From: an uncultured Alphaproteobacteria bacterium
Lineage (GTDB): Bacteria; Pseudomonadota; Alphaproteobacteria; Micavibrionales; Micavibrionaceae
NCBI GenBank assembly: GCA_900696495.1
Contig: CAADGI010000013.1
Span: 1-64,000 of the forward strand
DNA length: 64,000 nt
Reading direction: 5' to 3'
This document shows, one piece after another, positions 16,911 through 24,530 of this stretch (position 1 is its first letter; each line of letters begins with the position of its first letter). The notes beneath the pieces are model-generated. The model was not told the DNA's origin and did not search any database. It saw only the letters and a list, made by a program, of their open reading frames with translations. A program made the translations under genes and the position numbers.

Positions 16911-17585
16911 TTATGATCCTTCCTTGCCGTTTTCCGCGGTCCCGGCTTTTTCCTGTTCTCTCAGGGCATAGACGTGATCGAGCGCCATTGCTTTTTGATA
17001 AAGCGGGCCGGGCACTTTTTTCTGGTCCATGACGCCGGCAAGGTAATCGCGCGCCAGCTTGTAATCTTCCTTCTGCGCGGCCAAGGCGGCGGCTTCCAGC
17101 CTGGCGTGGTATTGCCACGGGCTGTTGTTGTCGCGGGCGACTGAATCGAGATTTTTGGTCATTTTTTCATCATCCGGATTTTTGCTGAGACGCGCCTGCA
17201 TCAATATGGCGAGACCGCGAATTTCGCCGGGAATGGAATTGTCATCGGCAGCCCTGGTGTAAAGCGCGAGCGCTTCCGCATCTTTCTTCTGGGAAAGGTA
17301 AGTCTGGGCGCCATTGACCAGCGCGATGCCGCGCAGACCGGGACGAAGATCAAGCTTGGCGTCCTTGATGTTGTCCGGGAAATCCTTGGATTCCGTCAGC
17401 AGCAGGAGCTGTTCCGTGTCGCGGGCCTTTACATTTGCGTCCCACGTGCGGTAGCCGGAGATAACGCCGGTCATGACAATCGTCGCGATGACAAAGAAAA
17501 TCAGCGTTTTGCCGTTTTCCTTCCAGAATTTCTCCATGCGCTCCTGGCGCATGGCCGCATCGATTTCGGCAAGAATATCCGTCAT
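16911..17585 (-). CDS. tetratricopeptide repeat protein, YfgM-like
   Basis: Single-pass inner-membrane protein of 224 aa with a short cytoplasmic N-terminus, a membrane helix at about 26-44 (TLIFFVIATIVMTGVISGY) and a periplasmic helical TPR-like domain. It corresponds to the YfgM/DUF2133 family, which associates with SecYEG and periplasmic chaperones. The short charged C-terminal tail looks disordered. It is first in the yfgM-bamB-der group, 1 nt from bamB, so the three probably share a transcript devoted to envelope biogenesis. Confidence 0.82.
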   Translation of the reverse strand: MTDILAEIDAAMRQERMEKFWKENGKTLIFFVIATIVMTGVISGYRTWDANVKARDTEQLLLLTESKDFPDNIKDAKLDLRPGLRGIALVNGAQTYLSQKKDAEALALYTRAADDNSIPGEIRGLAILMQARLSKNPDDEKMTKNLDSVARDNNSPWQYHARLEAAALAAQKEDYKLARDYLAGVMDQKKVPGPLYQKAMALDHVYALREQEKAGTAENGKEGS

Positions 17586-17649
17586 GAGGTCACCTTGTTG
17601 TTACCGGCGCTATCTTAGTGATATTTCGGGGGGATTCCAGTGTTTTCAG

Positions 17650-18201
17650 TTACTTCCATTTAATCGAGCAACCCATGGACGCCGATTGTTTTGCCGGGGC
17701 GGCGCCGGTTTTTGCCACCTGCAGCATGGCGTCGCGCAGTTCACGGACAGTGCTGTCATTGGCCGGGTTCGGCCCGGCGCTGTCGACCCGGCCGCGATAT
17801 TCAAGGCGGCCATCGGCGTTGAAGCCAAATAAATCAGGCGTGCAGATGGCGTCATAGGCCCGGGCGGTTTGCTGCGTTTCGTCGATCAAATACGGGAAGG
17901 TAAAGCCGTGCTTTTTGGCGAATTTCTGCATGTTTTCAAAGGAATCGTCGGGATAGTTTTCGGTATCGTTGGGCATGATAGCGACGCAGCCGATCCCTGC
18001 GGCCTGGAGCGCCTTGCAATCCTCGACGAGGCGGTCGATCACCGCCTTTACGTAAGGGCAGTGGTTGCAGATGAACATGACCAGCGTACCTTTTTCGCCT
18101 TTTACGTCGTCCCAAGAGAGGGTTTTGCCCGATACGTCCCTGAGGCTGAAGGGGGCGGCATAGAAATTGCTGTCTTTGGTGGGGGTGTGAAGCAAGGCCA
18201 T
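17650..18201 (-). CDS. thioredoxin-like / AhpC-TSA family protein
   Basis: 183-aa thioredoxin-fold protein of the redoxin (AhpC/TSA) group, cytosolic as it lacks a signal peptide. The redox motif is CNHCPYV, characteristic of a subgroup of putative thiol peroxidases, placed after the MFICNHCPYVKAVIDRL strand. The middle has the GCVAIMPNDTENYPDDSFE loop and the cis-proline region near TPDLFGF. The reaction is probably thiol-dependent reduction of peroxide or disulfide, but the donor is unknown. It appears to be a single gene, with a hairpin repeat upstream of its start. Confidence 0.85.
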   Translation of the reverse strand: MALLHTPTKDSNFYAAPFSLRDVSGKTLSWDDVKGEKGTLVMFICNHCPYVKAVIDRLVEDCKALQAAGIGCVAIMPNDTENYPDDSFENMQKFAKKHGFTFPYLIDETQQTARAYDAICTPDLFGFNADGRLEYRGRVDSAGPNPANDSTVRELRDAMLQVAKTGAAPAKQSASMGCSIKWK

Positions 18202-18218
18202 ATATCATCCTTTTTCAA

Positions 18219-18290
18219 TGTCATTCCGGCGTAAGCCGGAATCGGGTTGCCATTTACCCACTCGATCCCGGTTTGCGCCGGGATGACAAC
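18219..18290. repeat. paired hairpin repeat with GTCATTCC / GGGATGAC ends
   Basis: The left half GTCATTCCGGCGTAAGCCGGAAT and the right half ATCCCGGTTTGCGCCGGGATGAC each fold on their own, and the outer ends pair with each other. Same family as the elements at 8305, 23371, 24207, 37413 and 45016. It lies between the divergent thioredoxin-like and 119-aa genes. Confidence 0.75.
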
Positions 18291-18301
18291 AGGGGGTGAA
18301 A

Positions 18302-18661
18302 ATGTTACATTTATATATGGGTTTTGAAGTCATTACCAACCCCTCTTTTGCCGCAAAAACGGGCTTTACGCAGAGCCAGTTCAAGAAACTGGACGATCTT
18401 TACTGCCGGGCGGCTTCGGCCAAAATTCTCACTTACAGGACCGTGGAATGCGACTTCGACGAGGGGGTCGCGAGCTATACATATTACAAGGCGCAGAACG
18501 AATCGCCGTATCTGCAATTCGTTCTGCGCAAAGTCGGTCCGAAGGATATGATGTACGAAGTCTTCAAGCAGGGCGAAGGCCGCATCGCCAAAAGCGGCAT
18601 CTTCGATAAGGCCTATCTGACCGTGCGCGAGAAAATAGAAGAATTGTTTAAAAACGCCTAG
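18302..18661 (+). CDS. hypothetical protein, 119 aa
   Basis: Small soluble alpha/beta protein (MLHLYMGFEVITNPSFAAKT...) with a regular helix-strand pattern and no signal peptide or membrane segment; I recognise no family. The ATG at 18302 has AGGGGG six bases upstream; a GTG at 18296 and an ATG at 18317 are alternatives. It begins right after a hairpin repeat, and its stop overlaps the stop of the convergent 84-aa gene by 4 nt. Codon use matches the surrounding genes, so it is probably a real native gene. Confidence 0.65.
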   Translation: MLHLYMGFEVITNPSFAAKTGFTQSQFKKLDDLYCRAASAKILTYRTVECDFDEGVASYTYYKAQNESPYLQFVLRKVGPKDMMYEVFKQGEGRIAKSGIFDKAYLTVREKIEELFKNA

Positions 18662-18912
18662 TCGTTGCTGCGTGTCGTGGCCGATGCGCCGTCTTCATCA
18701 ATCCTCATTTCAAGAGAACCGGACCCGGCATCGTTGTCACCGGTCGTGGTGCGTTCGATTGTGCGTTCGGTGCGCTCAATAACCGAGGGTGCGCCGGTAT
18801 TCGCCGCGTCGTTCTGAATGAACCAGACACCGGCAACAACAGCGACGACAACGAGAGCGCCGACGATGAAGTAGAGACCGCTATGGTCGTTATTATTAAC
18901 ATCTGTAGCCAT
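18658..18912 (-). CDS. small single-pass membrane protein under EcfG-type promoter
   Basis: 84-aa protein with a short N-terminus, one strong membrane helix (GLYFIVGALVVVAVVAGVWF, residues 12-31) and an acidic Thr/Glu/Arg-rich tail containing a repeated IERT unit (VIERTERTIERTTTGDN). The start at 18912 follows AAAGGAATTTAATC; an upstream in-frame ATG at 18945 would coincide with the -10 of the promoter and is rejected. The perfect GGAAC-N16-CGTT site makes it a likely general-stress envelope protein. Function unknown. Confidence 0.72.
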   Translation of the reverse strand: MATDVNNNDHSGLYFIVGALVVVAVVAGVWFIQNDAANTGAPSVIERTERTIERTTTGDNDAGSGSLEMRIDEDGASATTRSND

Positions 18913-18944
18913 GATTAAATTCCTTTCTTTGATCAGGCCTCTCA

Positions 18945-18969
18945 AACGTTCCGCGACTTACGAAGTTCC
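18945..18969 (-). promoter_or_regulatory. EcfG-type general stress promoter
   Basis: Minus-strand GGAAC, 16 nt, CGTT: an exact consensus match, 33 nt before the start of the 84-aa membrane protein. It lies in the divergent spacer shared with icd. Confidence 0.78.
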
Positions 18970-19033
18970 TGAGTAGTGTAGGTCTTTTCTTAAGGCCCGA
19001 TCGGTTTTAGTATGTGCGGACAGGAGCTTGAGC

Positions 19034-20242
19034 ATGGCAAAAATCAAAGTCGCGACGCCGCTTGTTGAAATAGACGGCGATGAAATGACCCGCATTATCT
19101 GGCGGATGATCCGCGAGCGCATGATTCTGCCGTATCTCGATATCGACCTGAAATATTTCGACCTCTCGATCCAGAACCGCGACAAGACCGAGGACCAGGT
19201 CACGGTGGATGCTGCGCAGGCGATTCAGAAATACGGCGTCGGGGTGAAGTGCGCGACCATCACGCCGGACGAGGCGCGGGTGAAGGAATTCGGCCTGAAG
19301 AAAATGTGGAAATCGCCGAACGGCACGATCCGCAACATCCTGAACGGCACGGTATTTCGCGAGCCGATCACGTGCAGGAACGTGCCGCTTTATGTTCCCG
19401 GCTGGAAAAAACCGATTGTTATCGGCCGTCATGCGTTCGGCGATCAATACAAGGCGACGGATGTGAAAATTCCGGGGCCCGGGAAACTGAGGCTCGTTTA
19501 CGAACCTAAATCAGGTGCAAAACAGGAGTGGGAGATTTTTGATTTTCCATCCGGCGGCGTGGCGATGGGGATGTACAATCTCGATGAATCGATCGAAGGC
19601 TTCGCGCGCGCGTGTTTCAATTACGCGCTGCAGAAAAATTATCCCCTGTACATGTCGACTAAAAATACGATCCTCAAGCAATATGACGGGCGGTTCATCG
19701 AAATTTTCAGGACTATCTTCGAGGCGGAATTCAAAGCGGAATTCGACAAGCGGAAATTATGGTACGAGCACCGCCTGATCGACGACATGGTGGCGCAGGC
19801 GATCAAGTCGGAAGGCGGCTTTGTCTGGGCCTGCAAGAATTACGACGGCGATGTGCAATCCGACGTTGTGGCTCAGGGTTTCGGCTCGCTGGGGTTGATG
19901 ACGTCGGTTTTGCTGACCCCCGGGGGTGACGTGGTCGAAACCGAGGCGGCCCATGGCACCGTTACCCGTCATTACCGGTTGCACCAGGAGGGAAAACCGA
20001 CCTCGACCAACCCGATCGCCTCGATTTTCGCCTGGACCCAAGGCTTGAAATACCGGGCAAAATTCGATAATAATCCCGCTCTGGCCCAATTCGCCGAAAC
20101 GCTGGAACAAGCCTGTGTCTCAACCGTCGAGGAGGGGCACATGACCAAGGACCTTGCGCTGCTGATCGGCAAAGACCAGGAATGGCTGACGACCGAGGAA
20201 TTCATGGGCCGGGTCGTCGCTGAGCTGGATAAACGGATATAA
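19034..20242 (+). CDS. icd: NADP-dependent isocitrate dehydrogenase
   Basis: TCA-cycle enzyme converting isocitrate to 2-oxoglutarate with NADP+. 402 aa, the eukaryote-like homodimeric type usual in alphaproteobacteria. It shows [17 protein letters not shown] at the N-terminus, the substrate loop [18 protein letters not shown], the metal-binding [18 protein letters not shown] aspartates, and the NADP site [14 protein letters not shown]. The start at 19034 has AGGAG seven bases upstream; a TTG six bases earlier is less likely. The next gene starts directly after its TAA stop. Confidence 0.96.
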   Translation: MAKIKVATPLVEIDGDEMTRIIWRMIRERMILPYLDIDLKYFDLSIQNRDKTEDQVTVDAAQAIQKYGVGVKCATITPDEARVKEFGLKKMWKSPNGTIRNILNGTVFREPITCRNVPLYVPGWKKPIVIGRHAFGDQYKATDVKIPGPGKLRLVYEPKSGAKQEWEIFDFPSGGVAMGMYNLDESIEGFARACFNYALQKNYPLYMSTKNTILKQYDGRFIEIFRTIFEAEFKAEFDKRKLWYEHRLIDDMVAQAIKSEGGFVWACKNYDGDVQSDVVAQGFGSLGLMTSVLLTPGGDVVETEAAHGTVTRHYRLHQEGKPTSTNPIASIFAWTQGLKYRAKFDNNPALAQFAETLEQACVSTVEEGHMTKDLALLIGKDQEWLTTEEFMGRVVAELDKRI

Positions 20243-21349
20243 ATGAAAAAGATTCTTCTGACATTGCTGCTGGTCCTGACGCCTTTTGCTGCACAGGCTG
20301 AATATGCGCTGCCTTATATCGGCGACATGACCGATTACCGCGCGAAATACGAGGACACGTTCGTTTATCTCGCCCGCGATTATAATCTCGGCTTCGTCGA
20401 GATGCGCGCAGCAAACCCGGCTGTTGATCCCTGGCTTCCGGGCTCAGGCACCAGGCTTGTGTTGCCGACGCGCCACCTGCTGCCGGATGCGCCGCGCAAG
20501 GGGCTCGTGATCAACCTGCCCGAGATGCGCCTGTATGCTTTCGTGAACGGCGACAACGCGCCGAATTCCTACCCGATCGGGATCGGCCGTGAAGGCCTGG
20601 ATACGCCGCTCGGCACGACCAAGGTGGTGCGCAAGGTGGAAGGGCCGATCTGGACGCCGACCGCCCGCATGCGCCGCGAGAAGCCTGAATTGCCTGCCGT
20701 CATGCCGCCGGGACCTGAAAACCCGATGGGCACGCACGCGCTTTATCTCGGCTGGCCGACCTATGCCATCCACGGCACGAACCGCGCGTTTGGAATCGGA
20801 AGACGCATCAGCAGCGGCTGCATCCGTCTTTACCCGGAAGGGATTATCGAGCTTTACAACCTGATCCCCGTCGGCACGCAGGTGACCGTCGTCGACCAGC
20901 CGATCAAGCTCGCCTGGATCGATAACGGGCTTTATCTCGAGGCGCATCCGGAAATCGAGCAGGCGATCCGCATGGAGGAGACCGGCGAGATCGTGTCGGC
21001 TCGCTTATCCAACAAGGATATGGAGCGCATCATCGCCGCCGCCGGCGTCAACAAGGATCAATTGCAATGGCCGGTCATCCGCAAGGCCGTGAAAGAGCGC
21101 CGCGGCTATCCGATCCTGATCGCGCGCCGCGCCGGGTACAAGCCCGAGCATGAACAGGTTGTCGGCGCCGACGAGCCTGTGACCAAGCAGGAGAAAGCGG
21201 CGCAAAGCAAAATAATCAAGCAGGAAGCCGCGCAGGCGCTGGAAGCCATGTATGAAGGCGAGGAAAACGTTCAGGATCTGAATATCGATCCTGGCAAGAA
21301 AATGAAGCCTCAGCTCGAGAAGCGCGTGAAGAGAACGTATAACCCGTAA
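20243..21349 (+). CDS. L,D-transpeptidase (YkuD family), periplasmic
   Basis: 368-aa exported peptidoglycan cross-linking enzyme. The signal peptide is MKKILLTLLLVLTPFAAQA with cleavage after AQA. A short LysM-like segment (YLARDYNLGFVEMRAANP) precedes the YkuD domain, whose catalytic motif HGTNRAFGIGRRISSGCIRL contains His and the active Cys. The C-terminal ~120 residues are charged and Lys/Glu-rich. Related proteins either make 3-3 cross-links or attach proteins to peptidoglycan; which applies cannot be told. Its ATG follows the icd stop without a gap, and its 3' end overlaps a convergent gene by 40 nt. Confidence 0.92.
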   Translation: MKKILLTLLLVLTPFAAQAEYALPYIGDMTDYRAKYEDTFVYLARDYNLGFVEMRAANPAVDPWLPGSGTRLVLPTRHLLPDAPRKGLVINLPEMRLYAFVNGDNAPNSYPIGIGREGLDTPLGTTKVVRKVEGPIWTPTARMRREKPELPAVMPPGPENPMGTHALYLGWPTYAIHGTNRAFGIGRRISSGCIRLYPEGIIELYNLIPVGTQVTVVDQPIKLAWIDNGLYLEAHPEIEQAIRMEETGEIVSARLSNKDMERIIAAAGVNKDQLQWPVIRKAVKERRGYPILIARRAGYKPEHEQVVGADEPVTKQEKAAQSKIIKQEAAQALEAMYEGEENVQDLNIDPGKKMKPQLEKRVKRTYNP

Positions 21350-21615
21350 GATACGGGAACGACGAGCGGCGCCCACAGAAAGAGAAGTCTTTCTTTCCCC
21401 TTAAGGAAAAAATAAGCGAGGCTGAATATCGCGCAGACCAGCCACGTTATGTACGTGCCGTGCATGAACTGGGTTTTGAATGCGTGCAGTTCCAGGTCCT
21501 CGCGCGGCATTGTCAGCAGGCCGAGCTTGGTGACGAGGATGAAGCAGAGCGGCACGCTCATGAAGCCCGCGGCGTTTATGAGCAGGAAGGCCAGTATTTT
21601 CGAAACATGCTGCAT
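21310..21615 (-). CDS. hypothetical membrane protein, 101 aa
   Basis: Small inner-membrane protein with three hydrophobic segments: ILAFLLINAAGFMSVPLCFILV, TYITWLVCAIFSLAYFFL and LLFLWAPLVVPVSYGLYVLF. Function unknown. The reading frame is intact, ends within the 3' end of the convergent L,D-transpeptidase gene (40-nt overlap), and its composition agrees with a coding membrane protein rather than a shadow frame. No clear partner gene lies beside it. Confidence 0.65.
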   Translation of the reverse strand: MQHVSKILAFLLINAAGFMSVPLCFILVTKLGLLTMPREDLELHAFKTQFMHGTYITWLVCAIFSLAYFFLKGKERLLFLWAPLVVPVSYGLYVLFTRFSS

Positions 21616-21656
21616 GCGTTTTCCCCGTGCCGGTTTATCAGTTAATTGCAGGCAAT

Positions 21657-21690
21657 AAAAAAGCTGCCCTTAATATTAAGGGCAGCTTTT
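21657..21690 (-). terminator. rho-independent terminator (bidirectional)
   Basis: AAAAGCTGCCCTT and AAGGGCAGCTTTT form a near-perfect palindrome with A and T runs at the two ends. It lies 19 nt after the stop of the small lipoprotein gene and can also shield the 101-aa membrane-protein gene upstream region. Confidence 0.85.
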
Positions 21691-21708
21691 GAATTATTGA
21701 AGCAAGAA

Positions 21709-21894
21709 TTACTTGCTTTGGGTGCTGCGGAATACGCGCTCAGCCTGCGGAGCAGGAGCAACGGTTTGGCCCGAAGCGGTACGCTCGGATTCATACGGAG
21801 CGGCCGTCTCAACGTTACCGGTTCCCGTCGTGTCGCAAGCTGCCAGCGTCATAGCCGTACCTGCGATCATCAGTGTAGCAAGAAGTTTTTTCAT
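21709..21894 (-). CDS. small lipoprotein, 61 aa
   Basis: Begins MKKLLATLMIAGTAMTLAAC with a lipobox LAAC, so the mature protein is a lipid-anchored peptide of about 42 residues rich in Thr, Glu and Ala. The ATG at 21894 has AGGAACTAACA upstream; the longer open frame lacks both a ribosome-binding site and a sensible signal peptide. It has its own terminator downstream, so it is a monocistronic gene. Similar tiny lipoproteins are common in alphaproteobacteria; function unknown. Confidence 0.8.
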   Translation of the reverse strand: MKKLLATLMIAGTAMTLAACDTTGTGNVETAAPYESERTASGQTVAPAPQAERVFRSTQSK

Positions 21895-22094
21895 TGTTAG
21901 TTCCTCATTCATAGTTGGTTTAACAAACAAAAACATGTGGCCCGGTAACGGGCAAAACCTGTTCGTTTGGACTCTTATATACAATTGAAATGAGGTTGAA
22001 CACCCTGTTTTTAAAAAATTATCAGTTTTTCTTGGGATTTATTTCCTGCGGCAGGCGGAACTTTTTATAAAAATCCCAAAGCCGCCTAAAAACC

Positions 22095-23315
22095 TTAAAT
22101 TCGCTGGTTTTTACGTACCTGCTCGAAATAGGAATCCACGGCTCCGGCCAGGGCCTGCGCGATTTTCGCGCGGTGTGCAGGCGTATTAAGCAGCTCCGCC
22201 TCCTTTTTGTTTGACATAAATCCAGCTTCTACAAGGACGGATGGAATATCGGGAGCTTTCAGCACAGCGAAGCCGGCGGAGCGGTGCGGGGAATCCAGCA
22301 GCCGCACCTGCCGCCGGCGCAGCTTCTCGATCAAGGTGTTGGCGAAAAAATTGGACTGGTTCATCGTATCGCGCATGGCGAGATCAACGAGGATGCTCGC
22401 GACATCTTCATCCTCGACGCTGAGATCGAGCCCGGCGATCAGGTCGGCGCGGTTTTCCTGCGCGGCGAGTTTCGCGGTCTGGGCGTCGGACGCGGTTTCC
22501 GAAAGGGTGTAGACGGACACGCCGGAGACATTGGATTTCTCGATCGAGTCCGCGTGGATGGATATGAACAGGTCGGCCTGTTGCCTGCGGGCGATCGCAA
22601 CACGCTCGCGCAACTTGATAAAGATATCGCGGTCACGGGTCAGCGCCACGCGGTAGCGGCCCGTGCCTTCCAGTTCGGATTTCAGTTGTTTCGCCAGCGC
22701 CAGCGTTACGTTCTTTTCGTTCGTCTTGTTGACGCCGCGGGCGCCGGGATCGACACCGCCATGGCCTGCATCAATGATAATCAAAGGTTTATAAACAGAG
22801 CTCTGCAGGGTGGGCTTCTGTGCGGGCACAGACCGGGGCACTTCCAGAAGCTGCGCGCTGGTGACAAGCGTGCCGTGCGAGATATCCTTGTTGCGCTGGA
22901 ACACATCTTCACTGACATGCGTGAAATCGACGACGAGCCGGTTGGGCTGGTTGCCTTGCGCGGGGATAATGAATGCGCCGCGCACCGAGACAGGTTTCGC
23001 CATGTCGAACACAATGCGCGAAATGCCGGGCTGGAGGTTGCCGTAGCGAAGCGCGGTTACACCGGAAGAGGGCGTGGTGCTGGCGTTGCCCGCGCGCCAC
23101 TCGAAATCCGGCAGATCGATGACCATGCGGTAGGGATTGGCGAGCGCGAAGACGCGGAAATCCGTTTTCTGGCTGAGATCAAGCACAAGGCGGATTTTGT
23201 CAGGGTGCGCGCCGAAGCGGACCTGGTTGACGCTCAGCGCGTGCGCGCGTTCCGGGATGAAAATACCGAGCAACATAACCAAAAGAAAAAAATGGAACGG
23301 TTTCAGGACGGGCAA
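22095..23315 (-). CDS. N-acetylmuramoyl-L-alanine amidase (AmiC type, AMIN domain)
   Basis: Periplasmic zinc amidase that splits septal peptidoglycan. After a hydrophobic export segment (FHFFLLVMLLGIFIPERAHA) comes an AMIN domain (VNQVRFGAHPDKIRLVLDLS) and then the Amidase_3 domain with IIDAGHGGVDPGARG, FISIHADS and SVLVEAGFMSN, which supply the zinc ligands and catalytic Glu. The start is uncertain: the open frame extends to 23414, but its first codons are translated from the hairpin repeat at 23371, and an ATG at 23375 also lies in that repeat. I favour a TTG at 23315, which gives a normal signal peptide. Confidence 0.85.
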   Translation of the reverse strand: MPVLKPFHFFLLVMLLGIFIPERAHALSVNQVRFGAHPDKIRLVLDLSQKTDFRVFALANPYRMVIDLPDFEWRAGNASTTPSSGVTALRYGNLQPGISRIVFDMAKPVSVRGAFIIPAQGNQPNRLVVDFTHVSEDVFQRNKDISHGTLVTSAQLLEVPRSVPAQKPTLQSSVYKPLIIIDAGHGGVDPGARGVNKTNEKNVTLALAKQLKSELEGTGRYRVALTRDRDIFIKLRERVAIARRQQADLFISIHADSIEKSNVSGVSVYTLSETASDAQTAKLAAQENRADLIAGLDLSVEDEDVASILVDLAMRDTMNQSNFFANTLIEKLRRRQVRLLDSPHRSAGFAVLKAPDIPSVLVEAGFMSNKKEAELLNTPAHRAKIAQALAGAVDSYFEQVRKNQRI

Positions 23316-23370
23316 AATGATTACTCTGTATAAATTGAATCGGTTCTTTATAGCATGGCATTTTTCTTTC

Positions 23371-23468
23371 GTCATTCCAGCGAAAGCTGGAATCCATGGA
23401 AAGACGGGGGACAAATTCAGACTTTAAAGCAAGCGGATGAATGGATCCCCGCTTTCGCCGGGATGACA
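23371..23468. repeat. paired hairpin repeat with GTCATTCC / GGGATGAC ends
   Basis: Left hairpin GTCATTCCAGCGAAAGCTGGAAT and right half GATCCCCGCTTTCGCCGGGATGAC, separated by about 50 nt. It lies between cobB and the amidase gene and contributes ATG codons that extend the amidase frame misleadingly. Confidence 0.75.
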
Positions 23469-23475
23469 AAGGCGG

Positions 23476-24195
23476 TTATTTCAGAAGATTATTCACAAAA
23501 CGTACAACAGTTTCAGTAGCCGGACCGGTGAGGCTTTCATGGAAAATGGATGCGTTGAGCGAGGGTTCCAGATTAAGTTCGGCGGTGAAGGCGTCGTGGC
23601 GCAGCGCCTCGCTGACAAATCCGGCGGCCGGGTAAACATTCCCAGACGTGCCGATCGAGAGGAACAGGTCGCAATTCGCTAAAGCGTCAAAAATTTCATC
23701 CATGCGGTAGGGCATTTCCCCGAACCAGACGATGTCGGGGCGGATGCCGCCGGTTTTGCTGCACTTCGCACAGGTCATTTCAATTGAAAGATCGTTGCGG
23801 CATTCAATATTGCTGCGGCAGAAATGGCAGAAGGCTTTCAACACTTCGCCGTGCATATGGATCAGGTTCTTTGTTCCGGCGCGTTCATGCAGGTCATCGA
23901 TGTTTTGCGTCACGACCAACACTTCGCCCGGCCATTTTTGTTCAAGCTCTGCGAGAGCGAGGTGGGCGGGATTAGGATTTATTTCCGGCTTGAGCAAACC
24001 CCGCCGCCGCATGTTGTAAAATTCATGGACCATGGCCGGGTTGCGGGCGAAGGCTTCGGGCGTGGCGACATCCTCGACACGGTGGCCGCACCATAGACCA
24101 CCCGCCCCTCGAAAGGTTTCCAGGCCGCTTTCGGCCGAGATGCCGGCGCCGGTCAGGATGACGATGGAGGCCTTTTCGGGAATAGAGAAGTTCAT
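23476..24195 (-). CDS. cobB: NAD-dependent protein deacylase, sirtuin class III
   Basis: Removes acetyl or succinyl groups from lysines using NAD+. 239 aa. It has LTGAGISAESGLETFRG for NAD binding, TQNIDDLHERAG, the catalytic histidine in HMHGE and four zinc cysteines in CHFC and CAKC. The YNMRR stretch fits the Tyr-x-x-Arg signature of class III sirtuins, which prefer negatively charged acyl groups such as succinyl. The TTATTCACA at its extreme 3' end is within codons and probably coincidental. It seems monocistronic, with hairpin repeats on both sides. Confidence 0.92.
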   Translation of the reverse strand: MNFSIPEKASIVILTGAGISAESGLETFRGAGGLWCGHRVEDVATPEAFARNPAMVHEFYNMRRRGLLKPEINPNPAHLALAELEQKWPGEVLVVTQNIDDLHERAGTKNLIHMHGEVLKAFCHFCRSNIECRNDLSIEMTCAKCSKTGGIRPDIVWFGEMPYRMDEIFDALANCDLFLSIGTSGNVYPAAGFVSEALRHDAFTAELNLEPSLNASIFHESLTGPATETVVRFVNNLLK

Positions 24196-24530
24196 AATTA
24201 ACCGTAACCCCGGCGCAGGCCGGGGTCCATAGGTTCAGTGGCGACACGGTTATGGGCGCCGGCTTTCGCCGGAGTTTCGTATATAAAACAAAGAGTTATA
24301 TCGATTTTTACTTTTATGATTGTGAATTGTAACAGGGGGGTGTAAGGTAACCTCGGTTGGCTGAGGAAGTTTACGCGCTGTATATTGAAATCTCAGGGTT
24401 TCGCGAAACAGTCTCAGCAAAATTTGTGCAATTAAGTGTGCGCTTTAAGCGCCGCGCCATCAGTGTACCCCCGCTAGAGGTGGGTCTTTTTCGATGGAGC
24501 TGGCAGCCTCGCGCCAATTGGAGACTATAA
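24196..24530 (+). other. rne leader region and hairpin repeat
   Basis: No gene. A paired hairpin repeat covers 24207-24278 (ACCCCGGCGCAGGCCGGGGT plus a CGCCGGCTTTCGCCGG half). The rest, about 240 nt before rne, is rich in stems: CCTCGG/CTGAGG near 24351, GTTTCGCGAAAC near 24397, and ACCCCC/GGTGGGT near 24467-24486 followed by C and five T. That last one resembles an attenuator. RNase E genes are commonly autoregulated through a long structured leader, which would fit. Confidence 0.5.

Noticed and set aside
23486-23500. TTATTCACA DnaA box
   Set aside because: It lies within the last codons of cobB as a single copy; no array or AT-rich block surrounds it.
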